Assembly (NCBI GenBank): GCA_002700305.1
Contig: PACZ01000008.1
Span: 1 to 64,000 of the forward strand
Source of the DNA: Hyphomonas sp.
GTDB lineage: Bacteria; Pseudomonadota; Alphaproteobacteria; Caulobacterales; Hyphomonadaceae
Reading direction: 5' to 3'
Length of the DNA: 64,000 bases
Both the position numbers and the translations under genes were made by a program. Positions 1 through 9,649 of the stretch are shown in pieces; within the stretch, counting starts at the first letter, position 1; every line of letters begins with the position of its first letter. Under the pieces are notes generated by a model, which saw only the letters and a list, made by a program, of their open reading frames with translations, ran no database searches and was not told the origin of the DNA.

Positions 1-516
1 CAGGTCCATGGCGAAGTATTCGATGAAGAACTCGGTCTCCTCGCGCACGCACTGGCCGTAAAGCGTGTGCAGCATGGCGTGGCCGGTCCGGTCAGCGGCG
101 GCACAGGTGCGCTGCACGGGGCCTTCGCCGAAGTCGCGGGTCATGCCGCCAAAGGCGCGCTGGTAGATCTTGCCTTCCTCGGTCCGCGAGAAGGGCATGC
201 CCCAGTGCTCAAGCTCGTAAACGGCCTTCGGGGCGTTGCGTGTCAGGTATTCGATGGCGTCCTGGTCGCCCAGCCAGTCAGACCCTTTGACGGTGTCGTA
301 CATGTGCCAGCGCCAGTTATCCTCGCCCATATTGCCGAGCGAGGCGGCGATCCCGCCCTGCGCGGCCACGGTGTGCGACCGGGTCGGGAAGACTTTGGTG
401 ATACAGGCCGTTTTCAGCCCGGCCTGGGCCGCGCCGAGAGCTGCGCGCAGGCCGGAACCGCCCGCGCCGACAACCACGACGTCATAAGTGTGATCGATCC
501 AGTTATAAGTGCTCAT
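1..516 (-). CDS. sdhA: Succinate dehydrogenase flavoprotein subunit (5' part, runs off the window)
   Basis: This is the catalytic FAD subunit of respiratory complex II, which oxidises succinate to fumarate on the inner face of the cytoplasmic membrane. Only the first 172 codons are inside the window. They show the dinucleotide-binding stretch [10 protein letters not shown] at residues 13-22 and the FAD-attaching histidine context [11 protein letters not shown], with His48 as the expected covalent FAD site. The gene starts 24 bases after the sdhD stop and reads in the same direction, so the order is sdhC-sdhD-sdhA. The sdhB gene is presumably just outside the left edge. The family identity is very clear. 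Confidence 0.96.
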   Translation of the reverse strand, partial: MSTYNWIDHTYDVVVVGAGGSGLRAALGAAQAGLKTACITKVFPTRSHTVAAQGGIAASLGNMGEDNWRWHMYDTVKGSDWLGDQDAIEYLTRNAPKAVYELEHWGMPFSRTEEGKIYQRAFGGMTRDFGEGPVQRTCAAADRTGHAMLHTLYGQCVREETEFFIEYFAMDL

Positions 517-540
517 ATTCTAACTCTCCCGCGGGGCCGC

Positions 541-936
541 TTACGCGCCCGCGCCAATCCACAGTTTCAGGACCGAAAGGGCGATGGCCGCAAACAGTGC
601 GATACAGGCGAAGCTGTTCAGGATCAGCAGCGCCGAGCGCATCCCCGTCTTCGCAATATAGTCTTCGATGACCACCTGCATACCGAGACGCATATGGTAT
701 ACGGTCGCGCCGGCTGTCAGGATCAGCAGGATTGCAGGCAGCGGCTGGGCGATCCACTCGATCGCAGCCTCTTCACCGCCCTGAACGGCGTTGATGACCG
801 AGAACAGGAACCACGGCACCAGGAAGATCAGGGCGATGGCCGAGACGCGCTGGCCAATGTGGTGATGCGTGCCGGATTTGGCGGAACCGAGGCCGCGGGC
901 GGCTTTGGTCGGGGTCAGGAACTGGCTGTTCGACAT
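541..936 (-). CDS. sdhD: Succinate dehydrogenase membrane anchor subunit SdhD
   Basis: This is the small hydrophobic anchor subunit of complex II, which helps to bind heme b and quinone. The 131-residue product has three membrane segments at about 33-52, 63-85 and 102-124. The signature HMRLGMQVVIEDY at residues 81-93 includes the likely heme-ligand His81 and the conserved Asp-Tyr pair. The frame is open for a further 50 codons upstream, but that stretch overlaps sdhC and is not SdhD-like. The Met of MSNSQF, 13 bases after the sdhC stop, is therefore taken as the start. Confidence 0.93.
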   Translation of the reverse strand: MSNSQFLTPTKAARGLGSAKSGTHHHIGQRVSAIALIFLVPWFLFSVINAVQGGEEAAIEWIAQPLPAILLILTAGATVYHMRLGMQVVIEDYIAKTGMRSALLILNSFACIALFAAIALSVLKLWIGAGA

Positions 937-949
937 GGGTCTCTGCCTC

Positions 950-1348
950 CTACAGTCCGGCGGCGGCAAACCAGATGGCGGCCGCGCCCAGAATGGCAAA
1001 TGCGTAGTTGAAGACGGACACGGCGCTGGCCTTGCCGGGGTCGAAGCCGATGTTCGGCCCATCCCACAGAAGGTGGCGGATGCCATTGACGAGGTGGAAC
1101 AGGACCGCGACGGCCCAGAGATAGAGAATCACGCTGCCGACCCAGGAGAACAGGATCCCCTCGATGGTGTCGTAACACTCGGCACCGGTGGCCAGGGCGA
1201 TGATCCAGCCCGCGATCAGGAAGGTGCCGAAATAGAGGGCAACGCCGGTGATGCGGTGGGTGATCGAAGCGGCCATGGTGACATGGGGGCGCCAGACCTG
1301 GAGGTGTGGCGACAGCGGGCGGGCATCAGCCCCGGACGATCCTGACAT
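950..1348 (-). CDS. sdhC: Succinate dehydrogenase cytochrome b556 subunit SdhC
   Basis: This is the other membrane subunit of complex II. The 132-residue product carries the family signature RPLSPHLQVWRP near the N-terminus, then SITHRITG at 28-35. It has three membrane segments, and His85 and His92 in FHLVNGIRH supply the heme ligand. The Met of MSGSSG is preferred over an upstream in-frame Met because GGAAGG lies about 10 bases before it. It is the first gene of the sdhCDA run and is transcribed divergently from the DUF885 peptidase. Confidence 0.94.
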   Translation of the reverse strand: MSGSSGADARPLSPHLQVWRPHVTMAASITHRITGVALYFGTFLIAGWIIALATGAECYDTIEGILFSWVGSVILYLWAVAVLFHLVNGIRHLLWDGPNIGFDPGKASAVSVFNYAFAILGAAAIWFAAAGL

Positions 1349-1456
1349 GCGAAGGACACCTTCCGATGGATGTAAGAGTTTCACTCAAGTGCTTGGCTTG
1401 CGGTTCTAGGAGTCTCTATGATCCTGTCAACGCACGGCGCGTCATGGAGTGACAAT

Positions 1457-3208
1457 ATGAAACGATTTCTGTGGGTTGTGGCCCTGTTTCTGATCACACC
1501 TTCGGCATCTGCTGATCCGATGGACGCGCTGATCGCCAAATATGAGGCGTATGTCCGTGACACGAACCCTGCGGAAGCTGCACGTGCCGCAGGGGAAGCT
1601 CCTTCGGCTTGGGGAGAAGTTTCACCCGAAGCCGTGGCAGAGCGCGCCGCGAGGGCCGAGGCCCTGCGAGATGAGATCGCTGCGCTGGAAACCGACCGGG
1701 CCACCGACCAGGCCATTCTGGAGCGGCTTCTGGCGGTGGACATTGATGATGCCCGTTATGATGCCGCACGGATCCCCTTTACCGGCGACTGGGGCTTTCA
1801 GGCCGAACCGATCTTTGCAGCCATGCAGACAAAGATCACGACCGAGGCCGAAGGCGACGCCTGGATTTCCCGCCTGAACGATGTGCCGCGCTATTTCGCC
1901 GAAAACGTCCAGAACATGCGCCGGGGCCTGGCCACCGGCTGGGTCGCGCACGCCGATCCGCTGAAAGTGTCCTCCGACCAGATTCGCGAGCAGATCAGTG
2001 ACGATCCGAGCGCGAGCGGCCTGTACGTTCCGTTCCTGAACCTGCCATCGGACATGGACCCGGCCGTTGCCTCCCGCCTGAAGACGGACGGGCTGACGGC
2101 TGTGGCCAATGCCATCTCTGCTTACCGGAAAACGTTGGCCTTCATCGAGGAAGACTATGCGCCGAATACACGGAAAGGGGCGGGTATCGCCAACCTGCCG
2201 GGCGGCAAGGAGGTCTATGCCGCCGCGATTGAGCAGCATACCGCCGGCGCCGGCTATTCCCCGGAAGAGATCCACGCGCTGGGCGAGGCGGAAGTCGCCC
2301 GTATTCGCACTGAAATGGAAGCCATTCTGGAAGAGATCCATTTCGAGGGAGATTTCAAGGACTTCCTCACCTTCCTGCGCACCGACCCGGGCTTTTACGC
2401 GAAAACGCCTGAGGAACTGATGGGCCGGGCAAAAGAGATTGCCGCGAAGCTGGACGCCATCCTGCCGGACTATTTCGGCAAGCTGCCGGAGCATTGGTAC
2501 GATGTGGAGCCTGTGCCTGCCGCGATCGCGCCGGGCTACACGTCGGGCCGCTATGTCGAGGGCGATCCGGAAGAGGACCGGCCGGGCATCTATCTGGTCA
2601 ACACATACGCGCTGGACCAGCGCCCGCTCTATGAACTGCCAGCGCTCTCTGCGCACGAGGCCGTGCCGGGTCACCATCTGCAGATCATGCTGGCCATGGA
2701 AATGGAAGGGCAGCCGCGCTTCCGCCAGCAATATTATGCCACCGCGTTTGGGGAAGGCTGGGGGCTTTACGCCGAACACCTCGCGATGGAAGCGGGTATT
2801 AATGAGACGCCGTATGAGCGCTTCGGCGGGCTTTCCATGGAGATGTGGCGGGCCTGCCGGCTTGTCGCCGATACGGGCCTGCACTGGTATGGCTGGACGC
2901 GGGAAGAGGCCGAGACCTGTTTCAACGAGAACTCCGCCCTCGCGCCGCTGAATATCAAGAATGAAGTGACCCGCTATATGGGCTGGCCGGGGCAGGCGAC
3001 GGCCTACAAGATCGGTGAACTGAAAATCCTGGACCTGCGTCATCAGGCGGAAGAGGCCCTGGGCGACGCGTTCGACATCCGGGCCTTCCATGATGCCGTG
3101 CTGGCTCAGGGTGCTGTGCCAATGGATGTGCTGGACCACCAGATCCATGACTGGATCGACGCGCAGATGGCGCCGGAATCCGCACAGGAAACAGCCACTG
3201 CGCCCTGA
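1457..3208 (+). CDS. Secreted DUF885 family putative metallopeptidase
   Basis: The 583-residue protein begins with a cleavable signal peptide of about 19 residues (MKRFLW to SASA), so it should act in the periplasm or outside. The family hallmark HEAVPGHH sits at 400-407, resembling a zinc-binding HExxH-type motif. It is followed by the conserved GEGWGLYAE segment, as in other DUF885 proteins. DUF885 members are widely annotated as peptidases, but their substrates are mostly unknown. The start at 1457 is chosen because GGAG lies 7 bases upstream and the signal peptide then begins properly. A paralogue lies at 23386-25254. Confidence 0.9.
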   Translation: MKRFLWVVALFLITPSASADPMDALIAKYEAYVRDTNPAEAARAAGEAPSAWGEVSPEAVAERAARAEALRDEIAALETDRATDQAILERLLAVDIDDARYDAARIPFTGDWGFQAEPIFAAMQTKITTEAEGDAWISRLNDVPRYFAENVQNMRRGLATGWVAHADPLKVSSDQIREQISDDPSASGLYVPFLNLPSDMDPAVASRLKTDGLTAVANAISAYRKTLAFIEEDYAPNTRKGAGIANLPGGKEVYAAAIEQHTAGAGYSPEEIHALGEAEVARIRTEMEAILEEIHFEGDFKDFLTFLRTDPGFYAKTPEELMGRAKEIAAKLDAILPDYFGKLPEHWYDVEPVPAAIAPGYTSGRYVEGDPEEDRPGIYLVNTYALDQRPLYELPALSAHEAVPGHHLQIMLAMEMEGQPRFRQQYYATAFGEGWGLYAEHLAMEAGINETPYERFGGLSMEMWRACRLVADTGLHWYGWTREEAETCFNENSALAPLNIKNEVTRYMGWPGQATAYKIGELKILDLRHQAEEALGDAFDIRAFHDAVLAQGAVPMDVLDHQIHDWIDAQMAPESAQETATAP

Positions 3209-3279
3209 TTGCGACAGGTCTTTAAAATTGTTCCGGCCGGGCTTGTGCCCGGCTGAGTGGCGCGCCAAATGGGCGGACC

Positions 3280-5139
3280 ATGTTCCGCTTCTTTGAACGC
3301 CGCCTCTCTCCGTTTCCGGATTCGCCTCTGGATGTGCCGCCGCAGGGCTTCTGGCCCTTCGTCTGGTACTATGTGCGCGATGCCGTGCCATGGCTGGCCG
3401 GCACGGCTGTCCTGACGGCCATCATTGCGGTGGGGGAGGTGACGCTGTTCGGCTTCCTTGGCGGGATTGTCGACTGGCTGTCCTCGGCCGACCGTGACGG
3501 TTTCCTTCAGCGCGAAGGCACGCGCCTTGCCCTGATGGCGGGCGTGGTTCTGGTGGCGCTGCCGCTTGCCACATTGATCCATGCGCTGATCGTTTATCAG
3601 GGTCTGATGGGCAATGTACCGATGAGCGCGCGCTGGCGCATGCACCGGCAGATGCTCGGCCAGTCGATGAATTTCTTCGGCAATGAGTTTGCCGGCCGTG
3701 TTGCCACCAAAGTGATGCAGACAGCGCTCGCCGTGCGCGAAGCGGTGATGAAGATTCTCGACGTCTTTGTCTTCGTGATCGTCTATTTTGTCTCGGCGCT
3801 TGTGCTGGTCGCTTCCTCCGACTGGCGTCTGATGTTGCCCTTCCTTCTGTGGGGCGGTCTCTATTGCCTCGTCATGGCCTGGTTTGTGCCGCGCCTCGGC
3901 AAGGTGGCAGAGGAACAGGCCGATGCGCGCTCCGTCATGACCGGGCGTATCGTCGACAGCTACACCAATATCCAGACGGTGAAACTCTTCGCCCATGCCG
4001 GGCATGAAGAGGCCTATGCGAAGGACAGTATGCAGGGCTTCCTGCAGACGGTGTATCAGCAGATGCGCTATGTCACCGGCTTCAACTTCGTCGTGTACCT
4101 CAACAATTCGCTTCTGGTCTTCCTGGTCGGCGCGGTCGGCATTTATCTCTGGATGGGCAATCTGATCGGCGCGGGGGCAGTGGCCGCCGCCATCGGCCTG
4201 ACCCTGCGCATCAAGTCCATGTCGCAATGGATCATGTGGGAGGTGGCGGGCCTGTTCGAGAATATCGGCGTCGTCTTCGACGGGAAAACGATGCTCAACC
4301 GCCCGGTGGCCGTCTCCGATGCGCCGGATGCGGAAGACCTGCCACGTGGGCTGGGCGCCATCGAGTTCCGGAATGTCGGGTTTCACTATGGCAAAGGGTC
4401 GGGCGTGATCGAGGACTTTTCCCTGTCCATCCGGCCGGGCGAGAAGATTGGTCTTGTCGGGCGGTCCGGCGCAGGCAAGACAACGCTGACGAATTTGCTG
4501 TTGCGCTTCTACGAAACGGAAAGCGGCGCTGTCCTGCTGGACGGATACGACGTCTCTCACGTGACGCAGGACTCGCTCCGGGCACAGATCGGCGTGGTCA
4601 CGCAGGATACATCGCTCCTGCACCGTTCCATACGGGAAAACATCGCCTATGGCCGTCCGGGCGCAAGCGATGCGGACATCCTGGCGGCGTGCGGGAAAGC
4701 TGCGGCGCTGGACTTCATCAACGAGCTTGAAGACTCCAAAGGCCGACGCGGCCTCGATGCGCATGTCGGTGAGCGCGGTGTGAAACTGTCCGGCGGCCAG
4801 CGCCAGCGGATCGCAATTGCCCGCATTTTCCTGAAGGATGCGCCGGTGCTGATTCTGGATGAGGCGACCTCCGCGCTCGATTCCGAGGTCGAGGCCGTGA
4901 TCCAGGAGAAGCTGTTCGAACTGATGGAAGGCAAGACCGTGATCGCCATCGCGCACCGCCTGTCGACCATCGCCGCGATGGACTGGCTGATCGTGCTCGA
5001 CAAGGGGCAGATCGTGGAGCAGGGGAGCCATGCCGAGCTTGTGGCTGCGGGCGGGCTCTATTCCGAGCTCTGGGCGCGCCAGTCCGGCGGCTTCCTTGTT
5101 GAGCCGGATGAGACCGACAGTGATGTCGCAGCAGAGTAG
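3280..5139 (+). CDS. ABC transporter, fused membrane and ATPase domains (exporter type)
   Basis: This is a half-transporter of the MsbA/multidrug exporter type, 619 residues, expected to work as a homodimer in the inner membrane. The first 320 or so residues hold six membrane segments. The ATPase domain follows with Walker A GRSGAGKTT (Lys400), signature LSGGQ at 503-507, Walker B ILDEATSAL (Asp527, Glu528) and the H-loop His559. Nothing in the sequence shows the substrate. The gene lies 71 bases after the peptidase gene, and its stop is only 6 bases before the amidotransferase gene, so those two are probably co-transcribed. Confidence 0.95.
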   Translation: MFRFFERRLSPFPDSPLDVPPQGFWPFVWYYVRDAVPWLAGTAVLTAIIAVGEVTLFGFLGGIVDWLSSADRDGFLQREGTRLALMAGVVLVALPLATLIHALIVYQGLMGNVPMSARWRMHRQMLGQSMNFFGNEFAGRVATKVMQTALAVREAVMKILDVFVFVIVYFVSALVLVASSDWRLMLPFLLWGGLYCLVMAWFVPRLGKVAEEQADARSVMTGRIVDSYTNIQTVKLFAHAGHEEAYAKDSMQGFLQTVYQQMRYVTGFNFVVYLNNSLLVFLVGAVGIYLWMGNLIGAGAVAAAIGLTLRIKSMSQWIMWEVAGLFENIGVVFDGKTMLNRPVAVSDAPDAEDLPRGLGAIEFRNVGFHYGKGSGVIEDFSLSIRPGEKIGLVGRSGAGKTTLTNLLLRFYETESGAVLLDGYDVSHVTQDSLRAQIGVVTQDTSLLHRSIRENIAYGRPGASDADILAACGKAAALDFINELEDSKGRRGLDAHVGERGVKLSGGQRQRIAIARIFLKDAPVLILDEATSALDSEVEAVIQEKLFELMEGKTVIAIAHRLSTIAAMDWLIVLDKGQIVEQGSHAELVAAGGLYSELWARQSGGFLVEPDETDSDVAAE

Positions 5140-5145
5140 GGCCTC

Positions 5146-5865
5146 ATGAAACTGACCATTATCGAAACCGGCCTCGTGCCGGAGCCGATCCGCGGAGACT
5201 TCGAGGATTATCCGGCCATGTTCCGCCACATGATGTCGGGTGTCGGGACGTATGATTTCGACACGGTTTCGGTGGTAAAGGGTGAAGCTTTGCCGGACCC
5301 GGATCATGTCGAGGCGGCGCTGATCACCGGCTCACCCGCCGGGGTCTATGATGACGAGGCCTGGATCGGCCTGCTGATCGATTTCATCCGGGCAGGCGCC
5401 GCGGCCGGTGTGCCGCAGGTCGGCATCTGTTTCGGCCACCAGATCCTGGCCGAGGCGCTCGGTGGCAAGGTGATCAAGTCTGACAAGGGCTGGGGCGTTG
5501 GCCGCCATACCTATGATGTGGTGGCTTGCCCGGCATTTGTCAGCGAAACCTGCCCGCCCGCGATTTCGGCAGCCGTAAGCCATCAGGATCAGGTCGTGGC
5601 CCTGCCGCCGGGTGCGGAGGTCATCGCGGCCTCCGATTTCACGCCATATGCCGGGCTCTATTATCCGGACGCCCCGGCGCTCAGCTTCCAGTGCCATCCG
5701 GAGTTTGAAGACGTGTATTCGGCGGCGCTCTATTCCCTGCGCCGGCCACGGATCGGCGAAACCTTAACGGACCAGGCGCTCGAATCTCTTGAAATCGAGG
5801 GCGATCATGCCCGTCTGGCGCGGTGGACGGCCGGTTTTCTGGCCGCACATCGGCGTGGGCGTTAA
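5146..5865 (+). CDS. Class I glutamine amidotransferase (GMP synthase-like)
   Basis: This is a stand-alone 239-residue class I glutaminase-fold protein. The nucleophile elbow GICFGHQ places Cys95. CHPEFE supplies His184 and Glu186, completing the Cys-His-Glu triad. It lacks the ATP-pyrophosphatase half of GMP synthase, so it is one of the GuaA-like amidotransferases of uncertain substrate (gamma-glutamyl hydrolase/PuuD-like activities occur in this group). It lies 6 bases downstream of the ABC exporter and probably shares its transcript. Confidence 0.9.
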   Translation: MKLTIIETGLVPEPIRGDFEDYPAMFRHMMSGVGTYDFDTVSVVKGEALPDPDHVEAALITGSPAGVYDDEAWIGLLIDFIRAGAAAGVPQVGICFGHQILAEALGGKVIKSDKGWGVGRHTYDVVACPAFVSETCPPAISAAVSHQDQVVALPPGAEVIAASDFTPYAGLYYPDAPALSFQCHPEFEDVYSAALYSLRRPRIGETLTDQALESLEIEGDHARLARWTAGFLAAHRRGR

Positions 5866-5957
5866 CGATCTGAAACTGGTGTGAAACCTGCATCTGGTTG
5901 CGGAAACTGGTGCAACAGTGTTCAACACGCACACGAAACCCCGTGGAGATTTACGAC

Positions 5958-7475
5958 ATGATGCCGAAACCGCTCGCAGACATCGCTCCGAACACATTCG
6001 AGTTCGAAGTGCTGCCACTGGTGAAACCGACAGGCTTTCGCGAATATGATGCGCGCTGGTGGTTCAACGGTATCGGCAAGGAAAAAGCCCCGGAGCTGAA
6101 CCTCACGGGTGTTCAGGCGCTTGGCCTCGGCATGGCGACGCTGTTCCATGAGCTGGGCGTCGAGCCGAAAGTGGTGACCGGCCACGATTTCCGCTCCATC
6201 AGCCAGCCGATCAAGAACGCGCTGATCCTCGGCCTGACACAGGGCGGTTGCGAAGTGATGGATGTCGGCCTGGCCCTGTCGCCGATGGTTTACTGGAGCC
6301 AGTTCGAACTCGATGCGCCGTGCTGCGCCATGGTCACCGCCAGCCACAACGAGAACGGCTGGACTGGCGTGAAGATGGGCGCCAACAAGCCACTGACCTT
6401 CGGTCCGGAAGAAATGGGCCGCCTGAAGGAAATCGTCATGGGCGGTGCCTTTGTCGAGCGCGAAGGCGGCAAGCATTACCGTATCGAAGGCATCCGCGAA
6501 AAATACATCGCTTCAGTTGCCGACGGCGTGAAACTTTCCCGTCCGCTGCGCGTCATCGCGGCTTGTGGCAATGGCACGGCAGGCGCCTTTGCGCCGGATG
6601 CCCTGCGCGCGATGGGCGCAGACGTGATCGAGATGGACTGCAATCTCGACATGACCTTCCCGAAATACAATCCAAACCCGGAAGATTCCGAAATGCTGCA
6701 CGCCATGGCAGCGGCCGTGAAAGAGCACGGCGCCGATGTGGCGCTCGGCTTCGATGGGGACGGCGACCGCTGCGGCGTGGTCGACAATACGGGTGAGGAA
6801 ATCTTCGCCGACAAGATCGGCCTGATGCTGGCCCGCGACCTGTCGAAACAGTATCCGGGTGCGAAATTCGTGGTCGATGTGAAATCGACCGGCCTCTACA
6901 AGACCGACCCTGTGCTGAAGGAAAACGGCGCCACGGTCGATTACTACAAGACCGGACATTCCTACATCAAGCGCCGCACCAATGAACTCGGCGCTCTGGC
7001 AGGCTTCGAAAAATCCGGCCACTTCTTCTTCCGCCCGCCGATCGGGCTTGGCTATGACTGCGGCCTCGTTGCGGCCAAGGCCGTGCTTCAGATGCTGGAC
7101 CGGAACCCCGGCAAGACCATGGCGGACCTGAAGGGCGAACTGGGCACGGCCTGGACCTCGCTCACCATGTCGCCGCACTGCGATGACGAGACCAAGTACG
7201 GCATCGTCGACAAGATGGTCGAAGAATATGAAGGCCTGAACGGCACGGAGATCCTGGGCCGCAAAGTGGTCGATGTGAATACTGTCAACGGCGCCCGCGT
7301 GACGCTGGAGGACGGCTCCTGGGTGCTGATCCGGGCGTCTTCAAATAAACCGGAACTCGTCGTTGTGGTCGAATCCATGGCCAGCGAGGACGACATGCGC
7401 GACCTCTTCCACAAGGAAATCAAACCGCGCCTCGGCAAGCACCCGGAAGTCGGCGCCTACAATCAGGAAATCTGA
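5958..7475 (+). CDS. Phosphomannomutase/phosphoglucomutase
   Basis: This alpha-D-phosphohexomutase interconverts hexose 6- and 1-phosphates, feeding nucleotide-sugar synthesis. The 505-residue protein has the phosphoserine loop TASHNENG with Ser129. The metal loop DGDGDR runs from Asp266 to Arg271. The C-terminus carries a phosphate-binding segment with the substrate-contact run RASSNKPEL. GTGGAG about 10 bases upstream supports the ATG at 5958; a second ATG follows at once. AlgC/ManB-type dual specificity is likely, but sequence alone does not separate mannose from glucose use. It may serve the same surface polysaccharide as ugd. Confidence 0.93.
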   Translation: MMPKPLADIAPNTFEFEVLPLVKPTGFREYDARWWFNGIGKEKAPELNLTGVQALGLGMATLFHELGVEPKVVTGHDFRSISQPIKNALILGLTQGGCEVMDVGLALSPMVYWSQFELDAPCCAMVTASHNENGWTGVKMGANKPLTFGPEEMGRLKEIVMGGAFVEREGGKHYRIEGIREKYIASVADGVKLSRPLRVIAACGNGTAGAFAPDALRAMGADVIEMDCNLDMTFPKYNPNPEDSEMLHAMAAAVKEHGADVALGFDGDGDRCGVVDNTGEEIFADKIGLMLARDLSKQYPGAKFVVDVKSTGLYKTDPVLKENGATVDYYKTGHSYIKRRTNELGALAGFEKSGHFFFRPPIGLGYDCGLVAAKAVLQMLDRNPGKTMADLKGELGTAWTSLTMSPHCDDETKYGIVDKMVEEYEGLNGTEILGRKVVDVNTVNGARVTLEDGSWVLIRASSNKPELVVVVESMASEDDMRDLFHKEIKPRLGKHPEVGAYNQEI

Positions 7476-7492
7476 TCAGCGAATGCTGATCA
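7473..7492. other. Perfect stem-loop between convergent genes
   Basis: TGATCAGC and GCTGATCA form an 8-bp stem around a GAAT loop, and the stem includes the stop codon of the phosphomutase. It sits between two convergent genes, but no run of T follows on either strand. It may protect 3' ends or end transcription weakly. Confidence 0.4.
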
Positions 7493-7503
7493 ACTGCCCC
7501 TAA

Positions 7504-8142
7504 TCAACTACCAGCGGGCGGCATGCCCATTTCGGCACCGGCCGCATCGTCGAGGTCTCCGGCGCGCTTCCAGGCGGGCCGGGATTCGAGGCGGCTCCAA
7601 TAGGCGGCGAGGGCATCATGCGCCGGCATGGATCCGAACTGCAGCCCCCAGCCGACCTGTGCGCCGAGATAGACATCGGCGGCAGTGAACTGGTCGCCGC
7701 ACAGATACGGGCTTGCGTCGGAGACTGTTTTGATCAGCGTGGCGTACATGTCGTCGAACGCGCCATAACCGGCCATCCGCTTCTGGTCGTCATTTACGGT
7801 GAAGCCGAGCGCCCGGTTGGTGACGGCCGATTCCACCGGACCGGCTGCGAAGAAAAGCCAGCGGTAATAGGACCCGCGGCGGTCCACCGGCGGGGCAAGC
7901 CCGGCCTCCGGGAAGGCGTCTGCGAGATAAGCGCAGATGGCGGCGCATTCGGTGACCACCTGGTCGCCATGCACGATTGCAGGCACTTTGCCCATCGGAT
8001 TGATGGAGAGGTATTCCGGCGCCTTCATCGTGCCGTCATAGGTGAGATACTCCACCTCATAGGGCGCGCCGACTTCTTCCAGCATCCAGCGGACGATCCG
8101 GCCACGCGACATCGGGTTGGTATAGAATTTCAATTTGGCCAT
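7504..8142 (-). CDS. Glutathione S-transferase family protein
   Basis: This 212-residue cytosolic protein has the two-domain GST layout. An N-terminal thioredoxin-like half (MAKLKFYTNPMSRGR onward) contains the cis-proline segment GKVPAIV and the glutathione-contact run VVTECAAI. An all-helical C-terminal half follows. Ser12 in NPMSRGR is the likely residue near the glutathione thiol. The substrate cannot be told from sequence. The gene converges on the phosphomutase gene and diverges from ugd, so it is probably a single transcript. Confidence 0.93.
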   Translation of the reverse strand: MAKLKFYTNPMSRGRIVRWMLEEVGAPYEVEYLTYDGTMKAPEYLSINPMGKVPAIVHGDQVVTECAAICAYLADAFPEAGLAPPVDRRGSYYRWLFFAAGPVESAVTNRALGFTVNDDQKRMAGYGAFDDMYATLIKTVSDASPYLCGDQFTAADVYLGAQVGWGLQFGSMPAHDALAAYWSRLESRPAWKRAGDLDDAAGAEMGMPPAGS

Positions 8143-8311
8143 GCGTCCCTCCAGCTGTTCACGTTTTGATCTAGTCCTTGGGGACCACCGGAGTCAATCC
8201 GGAATCCTGGCAGCTGAAACTGCCGGACACGCAGCCTTGCCCTCTTGACCTAGGGGCACAAAAATCGCACCCCTCCGCCCAGTTTATACTGGCAGAATCG
8301 AGGGTACCCCC

Positions 8312-9622
8312 ATGCGCGTTGCGATGATTGGCACAGGCTATGTGGGGCTGGTTTCTGGCGCCTGCTTTGCGGATTTCGGCCATGTCGTCACCTGTGTCGA
8401 CAAGGACGCTTCCAAGATCGAGAAGCTGAAGGCCGGCGTCATGCCGATCTATGAGCCCGGCCTCGACAGTCTGGTCGCCAAGAATGTCGAGGAAGAGCGC
8501 CTGTTCTTCACAACCGATCCGGCTGAAGCCATTCGCGATGCCGATGCCGTCTTTATCGCCGTCGGAACGCCGTCCCGCCGCGGCGATGGCCATGCAGACC
8601 TCTCCTATGTCTACGGTGCGGCCGAAGAGATCGCCCAACTGATGGACGGCTTTACCGTTGTCGTCACCAAGTCCACCGTGCCGGTCGGCACCGGGGATGA
8701 GGTGGAAGAAATCATCCGCAAGACACGGCCTGACGGTGATTTCGCGGTCGTGTCCAATCCGGAATTCCTGCGCGAAGGCGCCGCCATCAAGGATTTCAAG
8801 ATTCCGGACCGCGTCGTGGTCGGCACCGAAGACGAGCGCGCCCGTCAGGTGATGAAGGAACTCTACCGTCCGCTCTTCCTGAACGAGACGCCGATCCTGT
8901 TCACGGCCCGCCGCACGTCCGAATTGATCAAATACGCTGCCAATGCCTTCCTCGCTGTGAAGATCACCTTCATCAACGAAATGGCGGACCTTTGCGAAAA
9001 GGTTGGCGCGAATGTCCAGGAAGTCTCCCGCGGGATCGGCCTCGATGGCCGGATCGGATCGAAATTCCTGAATGCCGGCCCCGGCTATGGCGGCTCCTGC
9101 TTCCCGAAAGACACACTGGCCCTGACCAAGACCGCAAACGACTATGGCAGCCCGGTGCGCATCGTCGACACGGTGGTCGAGGTCAATGCGGCCCGCAAGA
9201 AGGCGATGGCGGGCAAGGTGATCGAGGCCATGGGGGGCGATGTCAGCGGCAAGACCATCGGTGTACTCGGGCTCGCCTTCAAGCAGAACACAGACGATAT
9301 GCGCGACGCGCCGAGCCTCGACATCCTGCCGGCGTTGCAGGCCGCCGGTGCGAAGATCAAGGCGTTCGATCCGGAGGCCATGACCGAAGCCAGCCACCTG
9401 CTCAAGGATATCGAGTTCGCCAAGAATGCCTATGAAGCCGCAGAAGGCGCAGATGCCCTGGTCATCGTCACCGAATGGGACCAGTTCCGCGCGCTGGACC
9501 TTGAGCGGATCAAGGCCGGGCTGAACAGCAATATCGTGGTCGACCTGCGGAACATCTATTCCCCGGATGACATGGCCGCCAAGGGCTTTGCCTATACATC
9601 CATTGGCCGTCCGGCCGTTTAA
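8312..9622 (+). CDS. ugd: UDP-glucose 6-dehydrogenase
   Basis: This enzyme oxidises UDP-glucose twice with NAD to UDP-glucuronate, a building block for surface polysaccharides. The 436-residue product has the N-terminal NAD loop GTGYVG at 7-12. The catalytic cysteine Cys263 lies in GGSCFPKD. The C-terminal UDP-binding domain has the usual GLAFKQNTDDMRD run. It heads a plus-strand group with transaldolase (27-base gap) and thiD. The 169-base gap before it is a divergent promoter region shared with the GST gene. Confidence 0.97.
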   Translation: MRVAMIGTGYVGLVSGACFADFGHVVTCVDKDASKIEKLKAGVMPIYEPGLDSLVAKNVEEERLFFTTDPAEAIRDADAVFIAVGTPSRRGDGHADLSYVYGAAEEIAQLMDGFTVVVTKSTVPVGTGDEVEEIIRKTRPDGDFAVVSNPEFLREGAAIKDFKIPDRVVVGTEDERARQVMKELYRPLFLNETPILFTARRTSELIKYAANAFLAVKITFINEMADLCEKVGANVQEVSRGIGLDGRIGSKFLNAGPGYGGSCFPKDTLALTKTANDYGSPVRIVDTVVEVNAARKKAMAGKVIEAMGGDVSGKTIGVLGLAFKQNTDDMRDAPSLDILPALQAAGAKIKAFDPEAMTEASHLLKDIEFAKNAYEAAEGADALVIVTEWDQFRALDLERIKAGLNSNIVVDLRNIYSPDDMAAKGFAYTSIGRPAV

Positions 9623-9649
9623 TCTGACCCCCTGAAAGGGACTGGACCG

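Noticed and set aside
3236-3253. GCCGGGC-TTGT-GCCCGGC hairpin as terminator between the DUF885 and ABC genes
   Set aside because: No T-run follows on the plus strand; short GC hairpins are common at this base composition.
3106-5307. Long minus-strand frame (733 codons) opposite the ABC transporter
   Set aside because: Antisense to a well-defined transporter; composition is His/Asp/Arg-rich with no protein-like features.
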